From Ornithodoros turicata (lineage: Eukaryota; Arthropoda; Arachnida; Ixodida; Argasidae): 64,000 nt of DNA. The stretch is from positions 101,711,962 to 101,775,961 of the forward strand of contig NC_088202.1 of NCBI RefSeq assembly GCF_037126465.1, read 5' to 3'. Of this stretch, positions 56,404-64,000 are shown in pieces. A program made the translations under genes and the position numbers. Position 1 is the first letter of the stretch, and every line of letters begins with the position of its first letter. A model generated the notes under the pieces. The model was given only the letters and a program-made list of their open reading frames with translations, made no database searches and was not told the origin of the DNA.

Positions 56404-59400
56404 GGGCTCCCCCCCGTGGCGGATGACAAGGCTGGCGAGGAGGGCCGAGGTTGGCGGAAAGGTCGGGCGCCGAGGCCAAGGAGTGCAGGAGCCGGACCCG
56501 AGGCGGCGGGCGGCTCGTAGTGTGTGAGCTGCGGCGCCCAATGCACTCGACGGGGAGGGGGAGGAATGCCGGAGACAGGAGGTGAGGACGGACGTAGGGA
56601 GGGCGGGTCGGGCGATACCAGAGGTGCCGACTCCAGGAATGCGGGCTTGAGCCTGTCGATGGCCACAGTGTCAGGTCCCCGCGGAAGATCGAGGCGAAAA
56701 AACTTCGCGGCTCGCGAGATGACCTTGTAGGGGCCGTCATAGGGAGGCTGCAAGCTGGAGCGCACAGAGTCCCGGCGGACGAAGACGTGGGTGGCTTGAT
56801 TAAGGTCGGGGCTCACGAACACGCGTGTTGCGGGACCGGAGCGGGTAGGCGTGGGCTTGAGGTCCCGGAAGAGCTGGCGGAGACGGTCGATGTAGGAGGA
56901 AGGGTCGTGCACGAGCGGGGCCGAGGGGGTGAAGAATGATCCGGGAAGGCGGAGCGGGCAGCCGTAGACCATGTGGGCCGCGCTGCAGTCATCCTGGCGG
57001 ATCGCGGCGCGAAGGCCAAGCAGGACGAAGGGTAGACGCTCGGGCCAGGTTGTGTCGCCGTGGTCAGTGGCGCGGAGGGACGCCTTGAGCTGCCGATGAA
57101 GGCGCTCGACCAGGCCGTTGGCAGCCGGATGGTGGGCCGTGGTTCGGATGTGATGGGTTCCGAGGGCGCTGCACAGGTGACGGAAGAGGGCCGATTCAAA
57201 CTGGCGTCCTCTGTCCGTGGTTACAGTGGACGGGACGCCGAATCGGGAAACCCAGGAGAAGAGGAATGCGTGGGCCACCGTCTCTGCCGTGATGTCAGGA
57301 ATCGGCGTTACCTCCGGCCAGCGGGTAAAGCGGTCGATGCACGAGAGCAGGTAGCGGTAGCCTTTGGCCAGAGGAAGCGGGCCGACCAAGTCGATGTGGA
57401 CCTGGTCGAAACGGGCATCTGGCGGAAGGAACCGCGATGGAGGCGAGATGGTGTGGCGGTAGATTTTGGACCGCTGGCAGGCCAGGCAGGCCCGCGCCCA
57501 GTCACGGACGTCGGCATTCATGCGAGGCCATATGTAGCGCTCTGCGACGATCTTTTGCGTGCCGCGCACGCCAGGGTGGGACAGCGAGTGGAGGGCGTTG
57601 AAAACATGCCGGCGGAAGGCCAGGGGAACGAAAGGGCGCGGGGTACCAGTAGAGGTGTCGCACCATAGACTTGCCGTCGAACCGGGGAGCGAGATCTCCC
57701 GAAAAGTGGTGGATGAGGCGGGGAATGAACGAAGGGCGGCGAGCTCTTCATCAGCCTGTTGCGCCTGGGCGATGCCGTCCAAATCGACCGCGGGGGGCGG
57801 ATGGAGAGCATTGACGTCCGGCCGGGAGAGTGCGTCGGCAGCGGCATTGTCTTCGCCTGCGACGTGTCGCACATCGGTCGTGAACTCCAAGAGGTAGCAC
57901 ATGTGGCGGGTTTCACGAGGCGAGTGGTTGAGGGAGGCCGATCGCAGGGCGAACATGAGAGGCTTGTGGTCGGTGTACAGCACAAACGGGCGGCCCTCGA
58001 GAAAATGGCGGTAGTGTCTGCATGCCAGGTAGGCGGCGAGGAGCTCACGCCCGAAGGTGCTGTAGCGTGTTTCGGCTGGCGAGAGACGTTGGGAAAAGAA
58101 ACCGAGAGGTTTCCAGTGGCCATCCTGACGCTGCTGCAAGACTGCGCCGACAGCAGCAGTGGAGGCGTCGACGAACAACGCTGTCTCGGCGTCAGGACGA
58201 GGATGGTGGAGCAGCACAGCATCTGCCAGGGCCTGCTTGACCTCTTCGAACGCGCGTTCTGCTGCCGGTGTCCACTCCAGAGGGGCAGCACGGGCCTCTT
58301 TCGGATGGTCAGCGCCGAGAGCTGCGTAGAGAGGCTGGAGCAAGGCAGCACAGCGAGGCACAAAACGTCGGTAGAAAGTCACGAGGCCGAGGAATGAACG
58401 AAGTCCTTTGCGAGAAGTGGGGGCAGGAAAGTCTCGGATGGCCTGGACCTTGGATGCGAGTGGCCGGATGCCTTGCGGGGTGATGGTGTGTCCCAGGAAG
58501 GTAAGGGTGGTAACGCCAAACTCGCACTTCGCGGCATTGATGGAGACTCCGTAGTCCTCCAGGCGCGAGAACAGGGCGCGCAGATGGGCGCGATGAGCCT
58601 CCGGAGATGGACTTGCGACGAGGATGTCATCCATGTATGCGAATGCGAAGTCCAGGCCGCGGAGCACTTCGTTGATGAATCGTTGGAATGTCTGCGCAGC
58701 ATTACGCAGGCCAAAGGGCATCCGCACGTATTCAAAGAGGCCAAAAGGGGTGGTTATAGCAGTCTTCGGGATGTCAGGGGGATGGACGGGAATTTGGTGA
58801 TAGGCTTTGATGAGGTCTATCTTGGAGAAGATGGTCGCTCCGTCAAGATTCGCGGTGAAGTCCTGAATATGGGGAAGCGGGTATCTGTCCGGTACCGTGA
58901 CGATGTTGAGTGCACGGTAGTCCCCACATGGGCGCCAATCACCAGGTGTTGCTTTGGGCACCATGTGGAGAGCGGAAGACCACGGGCTGGAGGAAGGCCG
59001 AATGATCCCCAGTTCGAGCATGTGCTCGAATTCCCTCTTGGCAATGACGAGGCGCTCCGGAGCCAGCCGTCTGGGGCGAGCGAAGACAGGGGGGCCCCGT
59101 GTCACGATGTGGTGAGTGACGCTGTGGCGAGGTGGGCAAGAGGCGTGCGATTGGCGTAGTACAGCGGGGAACTCCGTGACAATGTCGGCGAAAGCAGTGG
59201 GCAACGGTAGCCGTATGGTGGGACTAATGGCGGCTATATGCGCTGGAGCTCCATAAACGTGCAAAGAAGTAGTATTGTCGACGAGGCGCTGGCGTCTAAT
59301 ATCCACAAGAAGGTCGAAATGGTGGAGGAAGTCGGCGCCAAGGATTGCGAAGGGGAGGTCGGCGATGGTAAAAACCCAACGAAATACTCTGCGCAGGCCG

Positions 59401-59636
59401 AGGTCAAGGGTGACGGAGCGTTGACCGTAAGTTGAGATGGTGGACTTGTTGACGGCCTGCAAAGCCAAGTCTGGTTGTCGGTGTCGTTTTTCTGCGGGGG
59501 TTGGTGGAACGACGCTCACGTCAGCCCCGGTATCCACCAGGAAGCGACAGCCGGACACGCGGTCCGTGATCAGGAAGAGCCGGCTGTTGTCGCCCCCAGC
59601 CATGCCAGCCGTTAATGGTTGGGGGGAGCGTTTCCC
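56385..59636 (-). CDS. pol: Pol polyprotein: protease, RT, RNase H, integrase
   Basis: Open throughout and reached from gag by a -1 frameshift; the upstream edge of the open frame is a TTG at 59648, so no independent ATG start is proposed. Counting from that TTG (1087 codons): protease DTGA at 39-42; reverse transcriptase with '[12 protein letters not shown]' near 276 and YMDD at 338-341; RNase H with FVDAS (Asp 493), GREL (Glu 535) and YTDHK (Asp 560); integrase zinc finger H687-x3-H691-x29-C721-x2-C724; integrase catalytic HIDLVG (Asp 753), TDRGRQ (Asp 812) and NGLVERL (Glu 848). A C-terminal '[11 protein letters not shown]' module and a Pro/Ser-rich tail follow; no chromodomain was seen. 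All key residues are present. The protein copies and integrates the element's own RNA-derived DNA. The stop falls 19 bases inside the 3' LTR. Confidence 0.96.
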   Translation of the reverse strand, partial: GKRSPQPLTAGMAGGDNSRLFLITDRVSGCRFLVDTGADVSVVPPTPAEKRHRQPDLALQAVNKSTISTYGQRSVTLDLGLRRVFRWVFTIADLPFAILGADFLHHFDLLVDIRRQRLVDNTTSLHVYGAPAHIAAISPTIRLPLPTAFADIVTEFPAVLRQSHASCPPRHSVTHHIVTRGPPVFARPRRLAPERLVIAKREFEHMLELGIIRPSSSPWSSALHMVPKATPGDWRPCGDYRALNIVTVPDRYPLPHIQDFTANLDGATIFSKIDLIKAYHQIPVHPPDIPKTAITTPFGLFEYVRMPFGLRNAAQTFQRFINEVLRGLDFAFAYMDDILVASPSPEAHRAHLRALFSRLEDYGVSINAAKCEFGVTTLTFLGHTITPQGIRPLASKVQAIRDFPAPTSRKGLRSFLGLVTFYRRFVPRCAALLQPLYAALGADHPKEARAAPLEWTPAAERAFEEVKQALADAVLLHHPRPDAETALFVDASTAAVGAVLQQRQDGHWKPLGFFSQRLSPAETRYSTFGRELLAAYLACRHYRHFLEGRPFVLYTDHKPLMFALRSASLNHSPRETRHMCYLLEFTTDVRHVAGEDNAAADALSRPDVNALHPPPAVDLDGIAQAQQADEELAALRSFPASSTTFREISLPGSTASLWCDTSTGTPRPFVPLAFRRHVFNALHSLSHPGVRGTQKIVAERYIWPRMNADVRDWARACLACQRSKIYRHTISPPSRFLPPDARFDQVHIDLVGPLPLAKGYRYLLSCIDRFTRWPEVTPIPDITAETVAHAFLFSWVSRFGVPSTVTTDRGRQFESALFRHLCSALGTHHIRTTAHHPAANGLVERLHRQLKASLRATDHGDTTWPERLPFVLLGLRAAIRQDDCSAAHMVYGCPLRLPGSFFTPSAPLVHDPSSYIDRLRQLFRDLKPTPTRSGPATRVFVSPDLNQATHVFVRRDSVRSSLQPPYDGPYKVISRAAKFFRLDLPRGPDTVAIDRLKPAFLESAPLVSPDPPSLRPSSPPVSGIPPPPRRVHWAPQLTHYEPPAASGPAPALLGLGARPFRQPRPSSPALSSATGGSPVAAAS
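56404..56415 (-). other. Polypurine tract
   Basis: On the minus strand GGGGGGGAGCCC lies directly against the 3' LTR start TGTAGC. It is the expected plus-strand DNA primer site. It is also translated as part of the pol tail. Confidence 0.85.
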
Positions 59637-60481
59637 GGCCACGAGCAAGGGGCCTGGCAGTTCCTTGCGGCATCGCCGAATTTTCGATGATACCAGCAGA
59701 AGTGGTGCTGAGAGGGCGAAGGAGACCGTTGGCGGGATGGCGAGCAGCGACGGCGAAACGGGCGCCGAGGGGAAGGGGGTCGCTGCGGGGGAATGGCGTC
59801 CACCCGGTTCACCAGGGCCGCCACCGTAGTCTGGAGTTGCTGGAGCGACGTGCTGATGGCATTGATTGCAACGTCCGTCGGTGGAGGGGAGGTGCGGGGG
59901 GCCAGGGCGGCAACGGCTCCTGGTGATGGAAGGCCAGCAAAATCCATAAAACGGTCCGCCATCTTCGCCAAGTCATCCAGGCGGGAATTTTCGCCGGCGG
60001 CCAGGATCATGCGTACGTTGTGGGGCAAACGTTGTAGGAAGAGCTCGCGTAGTAGTGAGTCGTCCGTGGTAGGGTTGCCCGCGAGGTCGCGCATGCGGCG
60101 TAATAGCTGTGTGGGCCATCGATCGCCGAGCTCTTCCCTGTTCAGAAGCTGCTGTAATCGCCGCTCCTCCGAAGCAGATGTACGGCGAATTAACTCGTCC
60201 CGTAAGGTGTCGTAGGGCAACTCGGGGTGAGGGTGGATTATTAGGTCACGGACTTCCGCCGCAGCTTCGGGAGGAAGGTTTGCGATGGCATAGCCAAACC
60301 TTGAGGCTTGAGAAGTGACGCGGCGTCCGTCGAAGAGAACCTCCGCCTGCGCAAACCACAGCTGAGGGTCGGAGATGGAGAAAGGCGGCAGGCGGAGCGG
60401 TGCCACAGAAGCCTCAAGCGGTGGAAGTGGCGGTGGCCGGCTGGGAGGCGAAGAGCTGGTGGAGTGCTGGTCGCCGTTCAT
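59612..60481 (-). CDS. gag: Gag protein with CHCC zinc motif
   Basis: The frame is open from a GTG at 60502, but the first ATG is at 60481 ('[17 protein letters not shown]'), giving 289 residues. The capsid-like N-terminal half shows '[20 protein letters not shown]', '[20 protein letters not shown]' and '[20 protein letters not shown]', the usual Gag core of Ty3/gypsy elements. An Arg/Pro/Ser-rich stretch leads to the C-terminal motif C-x2-H-x9-C-x3-C in '[18 protein letters not shown]'. This CHCC order replaces the common CCHC knuckle. Gag should form the particle and bind element RNA. It ends with TAA at 59612-59614, overlapping pol. Confidence 0.94.
   Translation of the reverse strand: MNGDQHSTSSSPPSRPPPLPPLEASVAPLRLPPFSISDPQLWFAQAEVLFDGRRVTSQASRFGYAIANLPPEAAAEVRDLIIHPHPELPYDTLRDELIRRTSASEERRLQQLLNREELGDRWPTQLLRRMRDLAGNPTTDDSLLRELFLQRLPHNVRMILAAGENSRLDDLAKMADRFMDFAGLPSPGAVAALAPRTSPPPTDVAINAISTSLQQLQTTVAALVNRVDAIPPQRPPSPRRPFRRRCSPSRQRSPSPSQHHFCWYHRKFGDAARNCQAPCSWPGNAPPNH
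59630..59636 (-). promoter_or_regulatory. -1 frameshift slippery heptamer GGGAAAC
   Basis: In the gag frame the codons read CCG GGA AAC, so the heptamer sits as G GGA AAC, the X XXY YYZ form required for tandem -1 slippage. After slipping, GGG AAA leads into the pol frame. Pol is indeed in the -1 frame (gag and pol reference starts differ by 854 bases, remainder 2), and gag stops six codons later. Just downstream a CCCCCCA run can pair with TGGGGG about 24 bases on, a candidate stimulatory stem. Confidence 0.9.
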
Positions 60482-60496
60482 GATGGTGGAACGTTG

Positions 60497-60515
60497 GATC
60501 ACGTTCGGGTCACCA
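60497..60515 (-). other. Primer-binding site, tRNA-Trp-like
   Basis: Two bases inside the 5' LTR the minus strand reads TGGTGACCCGAACGTGATC. The complement of the usual animal tRNA-Trp 3' end (TGGTGACCCCGACGTGATT, from general knowledge) matches at 16 of 19 positions, with all of the first nine correct. Confidence 0.8.
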
Positions 60516-60517
60516 GT

Positions 60518-60670
60518 TGTAGAGCGAGAAATGAGGCGACCAGGCTCTACTGAGGTTGATGGGTTTAATGACGGTTAATGGCGATGAACCGAAAACGAAA
60601 GCTCGGGTCACGCGCAGTGCTGCGCGTAACCGATGGCGGTGCTGGTGATGATTATGACGCTGCTGCTACA
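60518..60670 (-). repeat. 5' LTR (right in window), 153 bp
   Basis: Identical by eye to 56251-56403. It should carry the element's promoter; I could not point to a definite TATA box on the minus strand. Confidence 0.97.
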
Positions 60671-61199
60671 AGGTAATGACGAGGCTCACAGAGTAGCAAG
60701 GGCTGCCCATGAGTCCCCGACAGGCGTGCCCATTGTGCTGTCGAGAGGTGACAGAAGGACCCTACTAACTGCGTGGTTTCAATCCTTGGCTCCGTAGCAA
60801 TAGCGCCGGGACATCACGGCTCAATCTCTCATGTATTCGGTAGACCCAAATTTGTTGTTTTCTTTCCCTGCCCGTTTATTACGCCATTTTACCTCCCTCC
60901 TGCGTAGGCTCCGCCTCAATGTGGCTTTCGTCCCACAATTCAAGTGCATGATCAGATGCTGTGACAAAAGCCTCTGTTCCACCTGCGGTGTCGTGGCGAC
61001 CACCTAGCACATTCTTATGGAATGTGGACTCTACTGCCCGCAAAGGCGGATACTGTGTGATGAGCTTGCCCGTATCAGCAAGAGGCTGCTCAATTCAGCT
61101 CTACTCATTGGCCCCTATGAAGATCCTGTGTTCCATCGTCGGGTTCTTGACATGTTCATGGACTTCCTGTCGTCCACTGGATTGCTCCAGACGCTTTAA
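60671..61199 (+). pseudogene. LINE ORF2, right part of the split copy
   Basis: Starting from the AGGT duplication, the frame continues the RNase H end ('NDEAHRVARAAHE') and then the ORF2 tail: 'LLTAWFQSLAP', in-frame stops near 60797-60805, 'FTSLLRRLRLNVAFVPQFKC', a zinc knuckle with C-x2-C ('CSTC'), a further TAG near 61006, 'HILMECGLYCPQRRILCDEL', and a final 'DMFMDFLSSTGLLQTL' before the stop at 61197-61199. The stops show the LINE was dead, or died independently of the insertion. The knuckle resembles that of the fragment at 5030-5673. Confidence 0.9.
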
Positions 61200-62521
61200 T
61201 TCTAAAAAGTGTCACTACATCACGTGACACTTCAGTGATATAGTTCGCCAAAGTGGCTGGTAGCGTTCACAGATCCAAGTTCTTTGCGCGTAAGAAACAA
61301 GAGTTCATGACTATCAAAAACGAAAGAGTAAGTGGACATGAAAGACGTGAAATTTGTGAGGCGGGGGGTATGTACTATGTCATACCAAGTGGAAAATCGT
61401 TTTTGAAGAAGAAGCTTTGTTGTGTAAGGGATACTACTGTTGTGATTTACGAAACTACTTCGTGCAAGGATGGCCACATTGCGATAGATGGGGTTATGCA
61501 GAAGCAAAGCTGTAGACACCCCTTTCTCATTTTCCGTACAATGTTACTAATCTCGGAGTAAAAGTGCAACAGATGTAGTAGAGATATGTAAATTTATCAC
61601 AGGAGAGGGAATGTCTGCCCGCATACACTGGCGCAAAGAAGTGTCGCACGCGAAAGAACTACGTTATAATACGGGTTCTACACCGCCATCGGCAACAGTC
61701 TCCCGTTCAGCGAGGGAACGAAGGTTCAAGTGAGGTATAACGATCCCAATAACACGCTGTTAAATATGACATGAATGAACGGATGTTTTATATGAATTTT
61801 TGCACTTTCATCGGTTTGCCTCCAAAGCTCGAGCCGCTGCGCTATAAGAAATTGTGGCCCCGTCGCTGCAACACATCTACACATGAGACGTCGTCGCAGG
61901 AGGACATGATGAGGTTGAGGTAGCGGCGTAGCGTGGGCTCCCAGCTCCTGGAGCGAAACGAGTATCGCGCCCCCAAACAAGACACATAACAGGTATGCAT
62001 CAGAATCGCCTCCCCACCATCCAGTACAAAGCGCGTCATGGACTTTGCGCTTCGGTTGCTTCACTTTGAAAATATGCGCTGCTGTCTCATCGCACACAGT
62101 CTACTGCCGAAGCACACAGGTTGCAATTTTACACCGACGTGGTATATCGAACCTCGCTTCAATCGCCCCCTTCTTTGGCCTCCGAGAAGATCGTTCCAAA
62201 AGCGCCCAATGTTAAAAAAATGAGACTTTTGTTCAGGGAAAAACAGTTTCACTGTGTTTATTTCGAACTTGGTTTTCTCTCTGCCGATAATTTGCGCCCA
62301 AAAACATCTTGCGCACGGTGCAACCGCCTTTACGCCCCCCCCCCCCCTCCCGGGCTACGCCACTGGGTTGAGGAACAGCTGCATGTACACTGACACAGAA
62401 AGACCTAACCTAACCTAAAAAAACCTAACTCCCTTAGAGAGGACACAAAGAGCCTGTCTACGAAGAGACCACCCTCAACCATCAGAGGGTCTATAGAGTA
62501 CTGTGGTGTTACATATGTTTG
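61200..62521. other. No gene recognised; poly(C) at about 62336-62347, CCTAA words at 62403-62417
   Basis: The start may be the LINE 3' UTR (with an inverted pair GTGTCACTACATCACGTGACAC at 61208-61229). Overlapping frames at 61253-61561 and 61726-62097 have no recognised motif. CCTAACCTAACCTAA at 62403-62417 is a telomere-like word like that at 31879-31896. Confidence 0.4.
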
Positions 62522-62949
62522 TAAGTGCTCAAACGTCGCCACGCCAGTACTGGACACCTGTTTCGGCCTTCTTGGGCCTCATCAGCAGTACGCAGGCAGG
62601 CAACGTTTGAGCGGATGGCGTCAGAAGGTCACGTAACACGTGATTCTTCCCGTCAGGGTGAGCTAGCTCACCACTGAAAGCCCAGTGCAAAGCCAGTGAA
62701 GTATATTAGAGAAAAAAATAGCCAGAGCTCTTTCGGTGTTTTTTTATTTTTTTTATTTTTCTCTAATATACTTCACGGGCTTTGCACTGGGCTTTCAGTG
62801 GTAAGTTAGCTTACCCTGACGGGAGGAATCACGTGTTACGTGACCTTCTGACGCCATCCGCTCAAACGTTGCCTGCCTGCGTACTGCTGATGAGGCCCAA
62901 GAAGGCCGAAACAGCTGTCCAGTACTGGCGTGGCGACGTTTGAGCACTT
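62522..62949. mobile_element. 428-bp hairpin element with about 190-bp arms
   Basis: TAAGTGCTCAAACGTCGCCA, CGCCAGTACTGGACACCTGT, TCGGCCTTCTTGGGCCTCAT and so on through AAGCCCAGTGCAAAGCCAGT, GAAGTATATTAGAGAAAAA form the left arm. The right arm is its near-perfect inverse. The loop is about 40 bases, T-rich. No ORF. The right terminus GAGCACTTA overlaps the left end of the adjoining family-A MITE. The inner part (CAGTGCAAAGCCAGTGAAGT) resembles the 292-bp repeat unit at 41445-42257 (CAGTGCAAGCCAGTGAATTA). Confidence 0.92.
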
Positions 62950-63188
62950 AACAATGAACTTCATCGCATAGCACGCTGCTGGCCAACCATCATCTCGAAT
63001 GATATCGTTATCTGGTCTGATGATGAAACGGGAGGCGTACGTCTTTTTTGTGGCACTTATTCTGTTCATAATTGTTACAAGAAAGACGTACGCCTCCCGT
63101 TTTCAACAAATCATGGCAGATAACGATATTATTGGAGATTATGGTTTGGTAGGAGCATGCTATGGGGTGAAGTTCATTTCTAAGAGTG
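62945..63188. mobile_element. Hairpin MITE family A, copy 8 (best preserved)
   Basis: Arms AATGAACTTCATCGCATAGC, ACGCTGCTGGCCAACCATCA, TCTCGAATGATATCGTTATC and GAAACGGGAGGCGTACGTCT are matched inversely through AGACGTACGCCTCCCGTTTT to GTGAAGTTCATTTCTAAGAG TG. The loop is about 30 bases. Confidence 0.92.
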
Positions 63189-64000
63189 CAGACGGCTCTG
63201 GGACATACGAGAAGGCAGCGGACGGCGAAGCCGATCGACATGTTTTGTCAGCGCGACTATTTCACGCGTTTGCTTTTAAAGCATGCAAATGTGCCCTCAG
63301 TACATCATATCCAATGGGTGCTTTTGCAACATGATCAGTGTAGGAGCAACAGTTTGACGCATGCGAGCGCACTATGTTGTTACTCGGAAGCGTTATGCGT
63401 CCACCTAAGCCAATCACGAGCGCGTGTAAAGATTTGTGGGCGGAGTTGACCAGCAGGGTTTAACCTGTCCCGAAGAATAGTACTTCTGCTGTGTGACGGT
63501 CTGGAGACTGTCGTCAGTCCTTGGAGTCAGTCTGCATCTTCCCCTGGAACAACTGCCCTATTTCAGCACCTCTATCCTTTCACTTTGGGCTGCGGAGCAC
63601 CCATGCAGGATCTTTTGTTTGCGTTCACTTCTCTAGCATACATCTTAGTGTCATTATGCCGTTACGTGACTTGAAATACGTTAGGGTCGTTTGGGAAGGC
63701 TTTTGCCGTAACTTGAACATGCAATAAATTGAAAGTCGTCGCGTTCATTGTCGCTGTTTTGGGCCAGCGCGGGGATTAGCTCTGATGGACACGTGGAACC
63801 CCGATTTCCAACTTGGATGAGTGCAAAAAAAAAAAAAAAAAAAAGGACAAGGAAAGGCGGCGAAGATTGCAGCAAGAGAGAAGAGCAACGTCCGCTACCG
63901 ATTGCCGGAACGCGGAGTCCACCGGAGTCTTCCGTTTTCCTTTTCACTATTAAACATATCCCCCCCCCCCCCCCCCCCACCGGCGAGCTCTCCTTCTGTC
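63189..64000. other. No gene recognised; poly(A) 63825-63843, poly(C) 63961-63978
   Basis: I see no supported exon or element. Homopolymer runs of about 19 A and 18 C occur near the window end. Confidence 0.45.

Larger units (their letters stand above)
56251..60670 (-). mobile_element. Intact Ty3/gypsy LTR retrotransposon, probable CsRn1 clade
   Basis: A 4420-bp element on the minus strand with identical 153-bp LTRs, 4-bp AGGT duplications, primer-binding site, gag, -1 frameshift site, pol (protease, reverse transcriptase, RNase H, integrase) and polypurine tract, and no env. Three features point to the CsRn1 clade: a CHCC rather than CCHC Gag zinc motif, a primer site resembling tRNA-Trp, and compact organisation (clade traits recalled from literature; phylogeny would be decisive). 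Its high GC content contrasts with the surrounding DNA. Identical LTRs and unbroken frames imply a recent, possibly still mobile insertion. It is nested in a dead LINE. Confidence 0.95.

Noticed and set aside
56385..60502. Large plus-strand ORFs opposite gag and pol (for example 57060-57668, 57759-58397, 58473-59159)
   Set aside because: They are antisense shadows of a GC-rich coding element; the minus-strand frames carry all the domain motifs.
56251..60670. An endogenous retrovirus with an envelope gene
   Set aside because: Only gag and pol frames are present; pol runs into the 3' LTR and leaves no room for env.

Overview
The window looks like a transposon-packed piece of an arthropod nuclear genome, most likely a chelicerate and probably an ixodid tick. 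It is AT-moderate and intron-scale, with only one two-exon host gene fragment. It carries a tRNA-derived SINE whose body I associate, from memory, with the Ruka-type SINEs of ixodid ticks, RNase H-bearing LINEs, a mariner, several hAT-like and pogo-like non-autonomous elements, and CCTAA-type telomere-like words. Nothing prokaryotic, no operon, no CRISPR array and no rRNA was seen. Species assignment is inference.

Layout. 1-2870: an inverted copy of a dispersed repeat, then a diverged satellite of about 165-170 bp period. 2.9-8.9 kb: word-rich repeat debris, a LINE 3' fragment, a SINE piece and a palindromic MITE. 9-15 kb: a deleted mariner with both terminal repeats and TA sites, then several hairpin MITEs. 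17-20 kb: the wreck of a short-LTR Ty3/gypsy element (integrase remnant between two similar LTR-like segments). 20.4-25.3 kb: a foldback element built from short tandem repeats, three TIR elements and two SINEs, one with a perfect 10-bp target duplication. 26.4-29.5 kb: two exons of a host gene on the minus strand that join in phase, with mobile debris in the intron between them. 30-40 kb: sparse, with a large ACACCC-word transposon hosting a tRNA-like SINE and a LINE tail, a hAT-like element, SINE pieces and a LINE reverse-transcriptase C-terminus. 41.4-42.4 kb: a 292-bp tandem repeat that flips into a perfect 123-bp-arm palindrome bounded by (AT)n. 44-55 kb: more MITEs, including copies inserted at each other's ends, and a hAT nested in a pogo-like MITE. 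55.5-61.2 kb: the best-preserved system, an apparently intact Ty3/gypsy retrotransposon (minus strand) nested inside the RNase H region of a dead LINE. 62.5-63.2 kb: a 428-bp hairpin element abutting another MITE.

Most interesting system. The 4420-bp element at 56251-60670 has identical 153-bp LTRs, a 4-bp AGGT duplication, a primer-binding site resembling the complement of tRNA-Trp, a Gag with a C-x2-H-x9-C-x3-C zinc motif (the CHCC type I associate with the CsRn1 clade), a GGGAAAC slippery heptamer exactly in the gag frame at the gag-pol overlap, and an open pol carrying all visible catalytic residues. Pol reads through the polypurine tract and stops inside the 3' LTR. It looks recently inserted and possibly active. 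A second theme is that many non-autonomous DNA elements here have ends built from one reiterated word per family (GAACCGAA, GTAACGAG, ATCCGCG, ACACCC, TTAAGAAT, TAAATAC).

Limits: all calls were made by eye. Family names for MITEs and some LINE/hAT scraps are tentative, and the host gene's identity was not recognised.
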